Shown: positions 17,628-24,602 of the stretch, in pieces | How positions within the stretch are numbered: position 1 is the stretch's first letter | How the letters are laid out: each line of letters starts with the position of its first letter | Origin: Stappia indica | GTDB taxonomy: Bacteria > Pseudomonadota > Alphaproteobacteria > Rhizobiales > Stappiaceae | Reading direction: 5' to 3' | NCBI RefSeq assembly: GCF_001696535.1 | Contig: NZ_MBQE01000005.1 | Span: forward strand, 523,508-587,507 | DNA length: 64,000 nucleotides | Program-made: the position numbers and the translations under genes | Notes under the pieces: generated by a model | Told to the model about the DNA's origin: nothing | Seen by the model: the letters and a program-made list of their open reading frames with translations, nothing else | Database searches by the model: none

Positions 17628-18398
17628 TTACCTCCGGCCGGAGAGCGGACCCGAACCCAGCGTCCTGCCTTGCTGCTGCTGATCGAGGATCGCGGCAAGC
17701 GCGTCGAGGCCGCGGCTGCCGGTCTGCTGCTGCTGCTGATCGAGCAGGGCGGCAAGGTTCTCCAGCTTGGCGCGGCCCCCCTGCTGCTGCTGATCGAGGA
17801 TCGCGGCGAGCGCATCGAGGCCGCGGCTTCCGGTCTGCTGCTGCTGCTGGTCGAGCAGGGCGGCGAGGTTCTCCAGCTTGGCGCGGCCCCCCTGCTGTTG
17901 CTGCTGATCGAGGATCGCGGCGAGCGCATCGAGGCTGCGGCTTCCGGTCTGTTGCTGCTGCTGATCGAGCAGGGCGGCAAGGTTCTCCAGCTTGGCGCGG
18001 CCCCCCTGCTGTTGCTGCTGGTCGAGGATCGCGGCGAGCGCATCGAGGCCGCGGCTGCCGGTCCTTTGCTGCTGCTGGTCGAGCAGGGCGGCGAGGTTCT
18101 CCAGCTTGGCACGGCCTCCCTGCTGTTGCTGCTGATCGAGGATCGCGGCGAGCGCATCGAGGCCGCGGCTGCCCGTCTGTTGCTGCTGCTGGTCGAGAAC
18201 CGCGTTCAGCTTGGCGCTGAAGTCGGACACGGCCTGCAGGGCCGGTGCGTTGATCGCCTGCGCTGCACCCTTGTCGTCGTCGGTCAGGGAAATGCCGGCC
18301 AGCTGGGCGGCCGCCTCGGGGGATTCCTGCATCAAGGCCGCGATGCGCGGATCCGCAACGGCCGCGGCGAGCAACTGCACGAGAGCTTGCTTGTTCAT
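17628..18398 (-). CDS. Repetitive poly-Gln protein, candidate RiPP precursor
   Basis: A 256-residue protein in two parts. Residues 1-68 form a helical leader-like region, MNKQALVQLLAAAVADPRIA continuing to EAAAQLAGISLTDDD, which resembles the Nif11/NHLP style of RiPP leaders. Residues 69-238 are nine tandem units that alternate between DQQQQQTGSRGLDALAAIL (five) and DQQQQQGGRAKLENLAALL (four), with small variations: one QQQQR, one RSL, one QQQQ. A last DQQQQ block leads into the C-terminal tail RTLGSGPLSGRR. There is no Cys and no signal peptide. ATG 18398 is chosen because GGAGAAGG lies just upstream; an ATG 15 bases earlier lacks that spacing. The three oxidative enzymes downstream make modification of the repeats likely. 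A structural role is the alternative. Confidence 0.8.
   Translation of the reverse strand: MNKQALVQLLAAAVADPRIAALMQESPEAAAQLAGISLTDDDKGAAQAINAPALQAVSDFSAKLNAVLDQQQQQTGSRGLDALAAILDQQQQQGGRAKLENLAALLDQQQQRTGSRGLDALAAILDQQQQQGGRAKLENLAALLDQQQQQTGSRSLDALAAILDQQQQQGGRAKLENLAALLDQQQQQTGSRGLDALAAILDQQQQGGRAKLENLAALLDQQQQQTGSRGLDALAAILDQQQQGRTLGSGPLSGRR
17685..18194 (-). repeat. Nine in-frame 57-bp (one 54-bp) coding repeats with CAG-rich blocks
   Basis: Tandem units of 57 bp, paired into 114-bp AB periods, encode the alternating 19-residue peptides of the precursor-like gene. On the plus strand they appear as CTG/TTG-rich runs separated by GATCGAGGATCGCGGC or GGTCGAGCAGGGCGGC segments. One unit is a codon shorter in its Gln run and the truncated last unit also has four Gln, as expected from replication slippage. 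Confidence 0.95.
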
Positions 18399-18781
18399 GA
18401 CAACCTTCTCCACTTCATATCATTGATAGAAAATTTCCTTACGGCACAATCATAGCATGTGATTTTCCCGTCAAGAACGCGGATTCTTCATCCAAACAAG
18501 CAAGTTTTCCGAAGGTGATTTCAATTCCATGATTCGATTGATGAATCTTCGCGAAAAATTTCGCTAGGCCTCATGCATAGCCGAAGTTGATTGCGAAATT
18601 TAACGATATCGAACTTGAAATTTTGGAGAGATTTGAATCCTGAAGGGTGCAGTTTCAAATATAAATAGAAGTGACCTTGCGTCAAAATGCGCATGGGCCC
18701 GCTTGGGGCGGGACCCGTGGGTCGCCGCCCGCCATCGCAGGTTCGGTTATCTGTCGCCGGGTATGGAGAGCGGCCGCGCCG
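18399..18781. other. AT-rich 383-bp regulatory gap upstream of the RiPP-like operon
   Basis: The gap between the operon and the mtnA stop is much more AT-rich than its surroundings. It contains a promoter candidate (18449-18477), a perfect inverted repeat GCGAAA-AA-TTTCGC (18551-18564) and a GATTC/GAATC dyad (18531-18547). No gene is supported in it. Confidence 0.6.
18449..18477 (-). promoter_or_regulatory. Candidate extended -10 promoter of the RiPP-like operon
   Basis: Minus strand: TATGAT (18449-18454) preceded by TGC as an extended -10 element, 17 bp from a weak -35-like TTCTTG (18472-18477). The start site would lie near 18442, about 44 bases before ATG 18398. Confidence 0.45.
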
Positions 18782-19885
18782 TCAGGAGGCGGCGCGGCGC
18801 TCCGGGAAGAGGCTCGCGAGACCTTGCGCGCTCGCCGCGCAGATGCCGCGCTCGGTGATCAGGCTGGTGACCAGCCGCGCCGGCGTCACGTCGAAGGCCG
18901 GGTTGGTCGCCTGTGTCGTCGGCGGCGTGATGGCGATGGTCTCGCTGCGACCGTCTTCCGTCAGGCCGGTCAGATGCGTCACCTCGCGGCCCGAGCGCTC
19001 CTCGATGGGGATCTCGCGCAGGCCGTCGCGAACGGTCCAGTCGATGGTCGAGGAGGGCAGGGCGACATGGAACGGCACGCCGTTGTCATGGGCCGCGAGC
19101 GCCTTCAAATAGGTGCCGATCTTGTTGCACACATCGCCCGTCGCCGTGGTGCGGTCGGTGCCGACGATCACCATGTCGACCAGCCCGTGCTGCATCAGGT
19201 GGCCGCCGGCATTGTCGACCACCAGCCGGTGCGACACCCCGTGCCGGCCCAGTTCCCATGCGGTCAGCCCGGCGCCCTGGTTGCGCGGCCGGGTCTCGTC
19301 CACCCACACATGCACGGGAATGCCGGCATCGTGCGCCTGGTAGATCGGCGAGGTCGCCGTGCCCCAGTCGACGGTCGCCAGCCACCCGGCATTGCAATGG
19401 GTCAGGATGTTCACCGGTTCACCCCCGCTCTTGCGCGCGGCGATCTCGCGGATCAAGGACAGCCCGTGCTGGCCGATGGCGTGGTTGACCTCCACATCCT
19501 CGTCGCAGATCTCGCCCGCCTTGGCCCAGGCCGCGGCCGCGCGCTGCTCTTCGGGCAGCGGCGCCACGCTCGCGGTCACCGCATCCAGCGCCCAGCGCAG
19601 GTTGATCGCCGTCGGACGGGTCGCGGCCAGCATGGCGGCAGCCTGCGCCAGGCCCGCATCGGAGGGATCGCGCGCCAGCGCCATGGCCAGGCCATAGGCG
19701 GCGGTGGCGCCGATCAGCGGCGCGCCGCGCACCCACATGTCGCGGATCGCCGTCGCGGCCTCCTCCGGCGTCGCCAGTTCGGTCGTGACGAAGCGGTGCG
19801 GCAGCTGCGTCTGGTCGATGATGTGCACCGACCGGCCATGCTCTGCCGGCCAGATGGAGCGGTGGGCAACGCCGTCGATCTTCAT
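18782..19885 (-). CDS. mtnA: S-methyl-5-thioribose-1-phosphate isomerase
   Basis: A 367-residue MtnA of the methionine salvage pathway, which isomerises methylthioribose-1-phosphate to methylthioribulose-1-phosphate in the cytoplasm. The catalytic Cys164 lies in LTHCNAG and Asp244 in [12 protein letters not shown]; the [16 protein letters not shown] segment is also conserved. It resembles eIF2B-alpha subunits, but the Cys/Asp pair marks the isomerase. ATG 19885 follows CGGAG. No other salvage gene is adjacent; the upstream 150 bases do not match a SAM riboswitch that I can recognise. Confidence 0.95.
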   Translation of the reverse strand: MKIDGVAHRSIWPAEHGRSVHIIDQTQLPHRFVTTELATPEEAATAIRDMWVRGAPLIGATAAYGLAMALARDPSDAGLAQAAAMLAATRPTAINLRWALDAVTASVAPLPEEQRAAAAWAKAGEICDEDVEVNHAIGQHGLSLIREIAARKSGGEPVNILTHCNAGWLATVDWGTATSPIYQAHDAGIPVHVWVDETRPRNQGAGLTAWELGRHGVSHRLVVDNAGGHLMQHGLVDMVIVGTDRTTATGDVCNKIGTYLKALAAHDNGVPFHVALPSSTIDWTVRDGLREIPIEERSGREVTHLTGLTEDGRSETIAITPPTTQATNPAFDVTPARLVTSLITERGICAASAQGLASLFPERRAAS

Positions 19886-20036
19886 GACATCTCCGTTTCG
19901 ATGGGCCAGGTGGAGAAGGGCCGGGCAGGGGGCGCCCGCCTTCCGACCGTCTTTCTTGCGGGGAGCTAAAGCATCTTTCGCAGCGCTTTGCCACCCGCAG
20001 CGGGACGAGCGACGGTCGAGGGGCGGGGAAAAGAAA

Positions 20037-20066
20037 CGGGGCAGGCGCCTTGCGGAACCTGCCCCG
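20037..20066 (-). terminator. Intrinsic terminator of the DUF2325/heme monooxygenase operon
   Basis: Minus-strand stem CGGGGCAGG / CCTGCCCCG (9 bp) with a 12-nt loop, followed by a T-rich tail TTTCTTTT. It lies 37 bases after the monooxygenase stop. Confidence 0.8.
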
Positions 20067-20103
20067 AACAGACCTCTCGGCTCGCGCCTGCGAACCGTCT
20101 TCG

Positions 20104-20418
20104 TCAGGCCTTCTCGGCCAGTATCGTCTCGAACCCCTCGAATTCCGGATGGCCGAGATAGAGCGGCTTGTTGTCGCCCGCGCCCTTGTGGGCATCGCGG
20201 AAGGCCTGGCTCTTGGTCCAGGCGAGGAACGCGTCCTTGTCCCGCCAGATCGTGTGCGAGGCATAGAGCGTATGGTCCTCGCGGTCCGGCCCCTTCAACA
20301 GGTGGAACTCGACGAAGCCGTCCATCGTGCCGAGGTGCCGGTCGCGGTTGCGCCACACCTCCTCGAAGGCCTCCTCGTTGCCGGACTTCACGCGAAAGCG
20401 GTTCATGGCAATGTACAT
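20104..20418 (-). CDS. IsdG/HmuD-like heme-degrading monooxygenase
   Basis: A 104-residue antibiotic-biosynthesis-monooxygenase (ABM) fold protein. It resembles the IsdG/HmuD heme oxygenases: Asn6 in [10 protein letters not shown], Trp67 in [11 protein letters not shown] and His77 in RDAHKG correspond in identity and spacing to the Asn-Trp-His triad of IsdG. Such enzymes open the heme ring to free iron in the cytoplasm. Its ATG overlaps the stop of the DUF2325 gene (TGATG) and hemP lies divergently upstream, so the context also points to heme iron use. The alternative is a generic ABM-fold quinol oxygenase, which the triad makes less likely. Confidence 0.8.
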   Translation of the reverse strand: MYIAMNRFRVKSGNEEAFEEVWRNRDRHLGTMDGFVEFHLLKGPDREDHTLYASHTIWRDKDAFLAWTKSQAFRDAHKGAGDNKPLYLGHPEFEGFETILAEKA

Positions 20419-21722
20419 CAGATAGTTTCTCCCTCTTCTGACGCTGGCCCCTGCAGGGCAAACTGTGCCGCCGACCGCTCGCCGACAAGGTCCTGCAGGG
20501 CCTTGCGGAACGCGGTCTGGCCTGTGCTGCGCAGCGGCACGAAAGGCTTGTTGAGCTTCTGGCAGATCTTCTTGGCCCGCAGGCAGGCGTCATGGCTGAC
20601 GCAATTGACCGGGCAGAAGACGCAATCGACGGACGGCAGCAGGTGGTCGAGGCGCTGCGGTGCGTCCTCCACCCCGCCGTCGTGATGGACGAATGTGGTG
20701 TTGAACGCTTCGGCGATGCCGCGCAGCCGGTCGCGGTGGCCGTGCATGCCGCCGACATAGAGGATCGCCTTCGGCCTGGCTGGCGCCTCCGCCTCCGCGG
20801 GCATGCGGATCGCCCGAGGGGCACTCGGCCGCGCCGGTTGCGCCGTGCCCTGGCGGGCGGCCTGCTGCGGCGCGGGGCGCGGCGCGTCCTCGCCGATCTC
20901 GCGCAGCCGCGCTTCCGCCTGCCTTGCGCGCACCCGCGCCGATTGCAGGGCGCGTCCCGCCTTGTCGAGCCGGCGGCGCAGGGAGGCGGCATCCGGTGCG
21001 GTCTCGGCCGTCTCGGGCTGGCGCGCCTCGTCCGCCGCGCGTCCGGCCTTCAGCTTGGCCAGCGCCGCGCGCAGCTCGATCAGCTCCCGGTCGCGCTGGG
21101 CCAATGCCTCGCGCAGCCCGCTTTCCACGCGCCGCGCCCGGTCCTCGGCCTCCTGCAGCTGGTCGCGCAGGGTCGCCGCCTCCTCGTTCTTCTGGCGGAA
21201 CGAGGCGCCGGCCAGATGCGACCACATGTGCACCTCGCCGAAGATGCGCGCGCGCAAGGGACCCGGCACATGCTGGTGCGTCATGAACGCCCAATAGGCC
21301 GGCCCCACCTGGCCCCGGTCGCACATGTCGCGCCACAGGGCTTCCAGCTCGGCCGCGTTGCGCGCCCGCCCGACCCGGCGCAGCGCGCCCTCGAAGCGGC
21401 CGTCGAGCAGTTTCTGGAAGGCGCGGGAGAAGGCGCAGTCGGTGGTCGACAGGCGCACGAAATGGCCGTGCACGTCGTAGTCGGGCGTGTCGGGGGAAAC
21501 CTCGATGCCGGTCTTTTTGGCGATCCGGCGCAGGTCGGCGACGCTGGCGCAGGTGCCGACGATGGAACAGTGGACGCTGTCGGCCTGCTCCCACAGCGCG
21601 ATGCGCCTGCGTGCGGCCTGGCCATCGCCCCCGATCTCCTCGCAGGCGAGCGGAGCGCGTCCCGAATGCGCGGCGACCGCATCCTCGATCGCCTTTCGCA
21701 GCTTGTCATCCCTGGCGCACAT
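20418..21722 (-). CDS. DUF2325 protein with central coiled coil
   Basis: A 434-residue protein. The N-terminal part (about 1-190) contains Cys-rich pieces such as [17 protein letters not shown] and [10 protein letters not shown]; a coiled coil rich in Arg, Glu and Gln follows (about 190-310). The C-terminal DUF2325 domain (about 335-420) runs from [15 protein letters not shown] through [20 protein letters not shown], with four cysteines that could bind metal. DUF2325 has no firmly known function. It is co-transcribed with a heme monooxygenase and divergent from hemP, so a heme- or iron-linked role is inferred. ATG 21722 follows GGAAGGGG. Confidence 0.85.
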   Translation of the reverse strand: MCARDDKLRKAIEDAVAAHSGRAPLACEEIGGDGQAARRRIALWEQADSVHCSIVGTCASVADLRRIAKKTGIEVSPDTPDYDVHGHFVRLSTTDCAFSRAFQKLLDGRFEGALRRVGRARNAAELEALWRDMCDRGQVGPAYWAFMTHQHVPGPLRARIFGEVHMWSHLAGASFRQKNEEAATLRDQLQEAEDRARRVESGLREALAQRDRELIELRAALAKLKAGRAADEARQPETAETAPDAASLRRRLDKAGRALQSARVRARQAEARLREIGEDAPRPAPQQAARQGTAQPARPSAPRAIRMPAEAEAPARPKAILYVGGMHGHRDRLRGIAEAFNTTFVHHDGGVEDAPQRLDHLLPSVDCVFCPVNCVSHDACLRAKKICQKLNKPFVPLRSTGQTAFRKALQDLVGERSAAQFALQGPASEEGETI

Positions 21723-21912
21723 GGAGCCGTGCCCCTTCCCGAAACAGGTTGAAAACGCTTGGTCACGATTCGGCTGGTCAAGAGCGTGGCTTGCTGGCCG
21801 TCGAGGGAGTGGACGGGGTGCTGGCTGGCGCTTGGATCTCCGTCTGCCGTCTCCGGGCACAGCGAGAGGCGAAACGGACATTGCCTTTCCTATAAAACAT
21901 GAGTATTTCAGT

Positions 21913-21941
21913 CAAGAATATTCTTGCGAACGGTTCGCAAG
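21913..21941. promoter_or_regulatory. Two overlapping perfect palindromes upstream of hemP
   Basis: CAAGAATATTCTTG (21913-21926) is a perfect 14-bp palindrome. It overlaps CTTGCGAA-CGG-TTCGCAAG (21923-21941), an 8-bp perfect inverted repeat. They sit between the divergent DUF2325 and hemP genes and are good operator candidates. Confidence 0.6.
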
Positions 21942-21958
21942 TTTAGAGCTATTCCAAA
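21942..21958. promoter_or_regulatory. Irr-type iron control element (ICE-like)
   Basis: TTTAGAGCTATTCCAAA matches the ICE pattern TTTAGAA-N3-TTCTAAA except for one base in each arm. The Irr regulator binds ICE motifs in Hyphomicrobiales to control iron genes. Placement 71 bp before hemP supports the call. Confidence 0.6.
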
Positions 21959-22029
21959 CCGCGAGCGAAGAAACCGGAGTTTTCGGCCACTTGCTCAAGG
22001 GCCCAAGCGATCGAAGGAGCAAGTCGATC

Positions 22030-22272
22030 ATGTCCCAGTCTGCGAACCCCGCCTCTCAGGCCTCCAATCAGGCCCAGGCCGCCGGATACCGCCGGCCACG
22101 CACCCAGCAGCGCACCCTGACGCTGCCGAAAACGGCGAAAGTCTCGCAGGAACCGCTGGAACTCGACAGCTCCGCCCTGTTCCAGGGCGCCCGCGAGGTC
22201 CATATCCGTCACAAGGACATGGTCTACCGGCTGTCGATCACCCGCTTCGAAAAGCTGCTGCTGACCAAATAA
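22030..22272 (+). CDS. hemP: Hemin uptake protein HemP family
   Basis: An 80-residue protein whose last 35 residues, DSSALFQGAREVHIRHKDMV followed by YRLSITRFEKLLLTK, match the HemP domain. The first 45 residues are polar and low-complexity. HemP-type proteins (HmuP in rhizobia) help activate heme-receptor expression under iron limitation. ATG 22030 lies after a GAAGGAGCAAGTCG stretch. Controlled probably through the ICE-like element and palindromes upstream. The heme receptor and ABC transporter genes are not in this window. Confidence 0.85.
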   Translation: MSQSANPASQASNQAQAAGYRRPRTQQRTLTLPKTAKVSQEPLELDSSALFQGAREVHIRHKDMVYRLSITRFEKLLLTK

Positions 22273-22775
22273 GTCTGCGGCGGGCCCGTCCTGCCCTCCC
22301 GTCTCCTGCCGCGAGCCTCCCCCGCGAGAGCTGCAAGGCTGCTGGAGCCGGCGCCGGAAGCGTGCCTCGGTGCGCTTCCGGTGCTTGCCTTCCGCCCGCC
22401 GATCTGCGAAGGAAAGAGCCTTCGAACGGCAACCCGGCAGGACCAGACGTGGCTCTCGGTTTCACTCCGGCCGTCCTTTGCGCGGCACCGACGTGCCGGC
22501 CTTCATCGGCCGGCCGCGACCTGTTGCCGGGCGAGCGTCTTCTTGCCGCGCGGTCCCGCATCCTGCAGTCCCGCCTGATGCACCAGGGCCCGGCCTGCGG
22601 TCGATTTAGGCGGTTCCCGCGCTGAGCCTTCCGGGCTTTCTCCCGCGCCCGGCCATTCTGCCGGTCTTTGTCCTGCCGCTGGAAAGCGGCGGAAAGTCTG
22701 GTAAAAGACCCCCGAACTCCCTTCACACGTGCCGCGCCGGCATGCCGGCCGCGCGCCGCCAGTCACGACGGTGCC
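22273..22775. other. 503-bp gap between hemP and pheS
   Basis: No credible gene. It contains a hairpin with a perfect 9-bp stem CCGGAAGCG / CGCTTCCGG (22354-22381) without a T-run, and near the pheS end a small CCGCT/AGCGG hairpin (about 22676). I see no phenylalanine-rich leader peptide. The length leaves room for a pheS leader RNA or a small RNA. Confidence 0.4.
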
Positions 22776-23858
22776 ATGTCCGAACTGCAATCCCTTGAAA
22801 CTGCGATCCTCGCGGCCATCGCGTCCGCGTCGAACGAGGCCGAGCTGGAAGAGGTGCGCATCGCCGCCCTCGGCAAGAAAGGGTCCGTGTCCGAGAAGCT
22901 GAAGACCCTGGGCTCCCTGTCGCCGGACGAGCGGCGCGAGATGGGCCCGGCGATCAACGGCCTCAAGACCCGGGTCACCGATGCGCTGGCCGCCCGCCGC
23001 CAGCTGCTGCAGGACGCCGCGCTCGACGCGCGCCTGGAGACCGAGCGCGTCGACGTCACCCTGCCGCTGCGTCCCGCTCCGGCCGAGACCGGGCGCATCC
23101 ACCCGGTCAGCCAGGTGATCGACGAGCTCACCGCGATCTTCGCCGACATGGGCTTTTCCATCGCCGAAGGCCCGGACATCGAGACCGACCACCTCAACTT
23201 CACCCAGCTGAACTTCCCGCCCGACCATCCGGCGCGCGAGATGCACGACACGTTCTTCCTGCCCGAGAAGGCGGACGGCGAGCGCATGCTGCTGCGCACC
23301 CACACCTCGCCGGTGCAGATCCGCACGATGATGTCGCAGGAGCCGCCGATCCGGGTGATCATCCCGGGCCGCACCTATCGCTGCGACAGCGACCAGACCC
23401 ACACGCCGATGTTCCACCAGGTCGAGGGCCTCGTCATCGACAAGGGCAGCCATATCGGCCACCTGAAATGGGTGCTGGAGGAGTTCTGCAAGGCCTTCTT
23501 CGAGGTCGACGAGGTGCGCATGCGCTTCCGCCCGTCCTACTTCCCCTTCACCGAGCCGTCGATGGAGGTCGATATCGGCTGCGACCGCTCGGGCAACGAG
23601 GTGAAGATCGGCGAGGGCAACGACTGGCTGGAAATCCTCGGCTGCGGCATGGTCCATCCCAATGTCATCCGCAATTGCGGCCTCGATCCCGACGTCTACC
23701 AGGGCTTCGCCTGGGGCATGGGCATCGACCGCATCGCCATGCTGAAATACGGCATGCCGGACCTGCGCGCCTTCTTCGACGCGGATGTCCGCTGGATCGA
23801 GCATTACGGCTTCCGCCCGCTCGACCTGCCGACCCTGTTCGGAGGCCTGTCGCGATGA
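22776..23858 (+). CDS. pheS: Phenylalanine--tRNA ligase alpha subunit
   Basis: A 360-residue alpha subunit with an N-terminal coiled coil (about 1-85) and the class II catalytic core. Visible motifs are [23 protein letters not shown] in pieces such as FNFPP-like [32 protein letters not shown] motif 2, and [13 protein letters not shown] as motif 3. It charges tRNA-Phe together with PheT. ATG 22776 fits the family start (MSELQSLE). Its stop overlaps the ATG of a small membrane protein gene that separates it from pheT, which is unusual. Confidence 0.97.
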   Translation: MSELQSLETAILAAIASASNEAELEEVRIAALGKKGSVSEKLKTLGSLSPDERREMGPAINGLKTRVTDALAARRQLLQDAALDARLETERVDVTLPLRPAPAETGRIHPVSQVIDELTAIFADMGFSIAEGPDIETDHLNFTQLNFPPDHPAREMHDTFFLPEKADGERMLLRTHTSPVQIRTMMSQEPPIRVIIPGRTYRCDSDQTHTPMFHQVEGLVIDKGSHIGHLKWVLEEFCKAFFEVDEVRMRFRPSYFPFTEPSMEVDIGCDRSGNEVKIGEGNDWLEILGCGMVHPNVIRNCGLDPDVYQGFAWGMGIDRIAMLKYGMPDLRAFFDADVRWIEHYGFRPLDLPTLFGGLSR

Positions 23859-24532
23859 TCGCCCGTTCTTCTGTTGTCTCGCGCCTGCGTGCGCTTGTGT
23901 TGCCGCTGCTGGCGCTCGCCGTGCTGGTCCAGGGTCTTGCGGCACCGCTCACCGCTTCGGCCCAGACGGCGCAGCCGGTCTCCTTCGTCGAGGCCTGCGC
24001 CGGCAAGTCGCAGGAGCGCGGTCGGCTGCGCTACTGCGACGACTATTTCCGCGAGGCGCTCGGCCCCCAGGCCGACACCGTGCTTTATCTGCGTGACCGC
24101 ATCACCACCTTGCGCGCCAGCCAGGAAGTGAACGCGGAGAGCAATTACGAGAGCTTCCTCACCGCCGTTGCCATCGTCGCCTTCCTGTCGATCGCGACCA
24201 TGGTGCTGGTCACCTCCGAGCGCCGCATTTCCGGCATCGCCAAGTGGTCGTCGGTCGCCTCGGCCGCCGCCGTGCTGGTGATGGTGGCGATCCTGACGCT
24301 CGGCTGGCTCGACAAGTACCGGGCCGAGGATGCGGCGATGCTCGAGCTCGGCCTCTTGCGCGACCAGGTGGAGGTCGAGGCCTCCCACGCCATCGCCACC
24401 GGGCGCGGCATCGACGAGGCGACGATCCATCGCTGGACCGACCGCCTGCACGAGATCGGCATCCGCTTCGCCAACAATTACGGCGCCGCCTCCATCGTCC
24501 CGGACCTGGATCGCTTCACGCCGCAGAACTGA
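23855..24532 (+). CDS. Unrecognised membrane protein embedded between pheS and pheT
   Basis: A 225-residue protein I do not recognise. It has an N-terminal signal-like helix (about 10-36, ending in LTASAQTAQ), a short region with two Cys ([20 protein letters not shown]), then two transmembrane helices (about 99-118 and 129-150) and a helical C-terminal domain. The ATG overlaps the pheS stop (ATGA), so translation is coupled, and pheT follows 70 bp later. Because pheS and pheT are normally adjacent, this insertion is odd. It probably lies in the inner membrane. Confidence 0.75.
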   Translation: MIARSSVVSRLRALVLPLLALAVLVQGLAAPLTASAQTAQPVSFVEACAGKSQERGRLRYCDDYFREALGPQADTVLYLRDRITTLRASQEVNAESNYESFLTAVAIVAFLSIATMVLVTSERRISGIAKWSSVASAAAVLVMVAILTLGWLDKYRAEDAAMLELGLLRDQVEVEASHAIATGRGIDEATIHRWTDRLHEIGIRFANNYGAASIVPDLDRFTPQN

Positions 24533-24602
24533 CGCGACACGCACCGGCGCGCGGAGCCCCGCCGCGCCGGTCCCGCCAAGACATTCGAAGAGACGCAAGA
24601 CC

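Larger units (their letters stand above)
21723..22029. other. 307-bp divergent regulatory region between the heme genes
   Basis: Holds three clustered symmetrical elements (21913-21958), promoter-like pieces on both strands and no gene. On the minus strand TTGACT (21911-21916) precedes TATAGG (21890-21895) with a 15-bp spacer, a sub-optimal promoter for the DUF2325 gene. Confidence 0.5.

Noticed and set aside
17685..18194. CTG-rich tandem repeats as a CRISPR array or microsatellite
   Set aside because: Units are in frame, 57 bp long without unique spacers, and encode a clean alternating peptide with a good start and ribosome site.
17670..18455. Long plus-strand open frame over the repeat gene
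   Set aside because: It is antisense to the repeat gene, arises from the repeat composition and has a Leu-rich artificial look with no ribosome site.
19886..20036. SAM-responsive riboswitch before mtnA
   Set aside because: I could not find the conserved core of any SAM riboswitch class.
22370..22609. Small open frame between hemP and pheS
   Set aside because: Arg/Pro-rich translation, no ribosome site and several competing frames; more likely non-coding.
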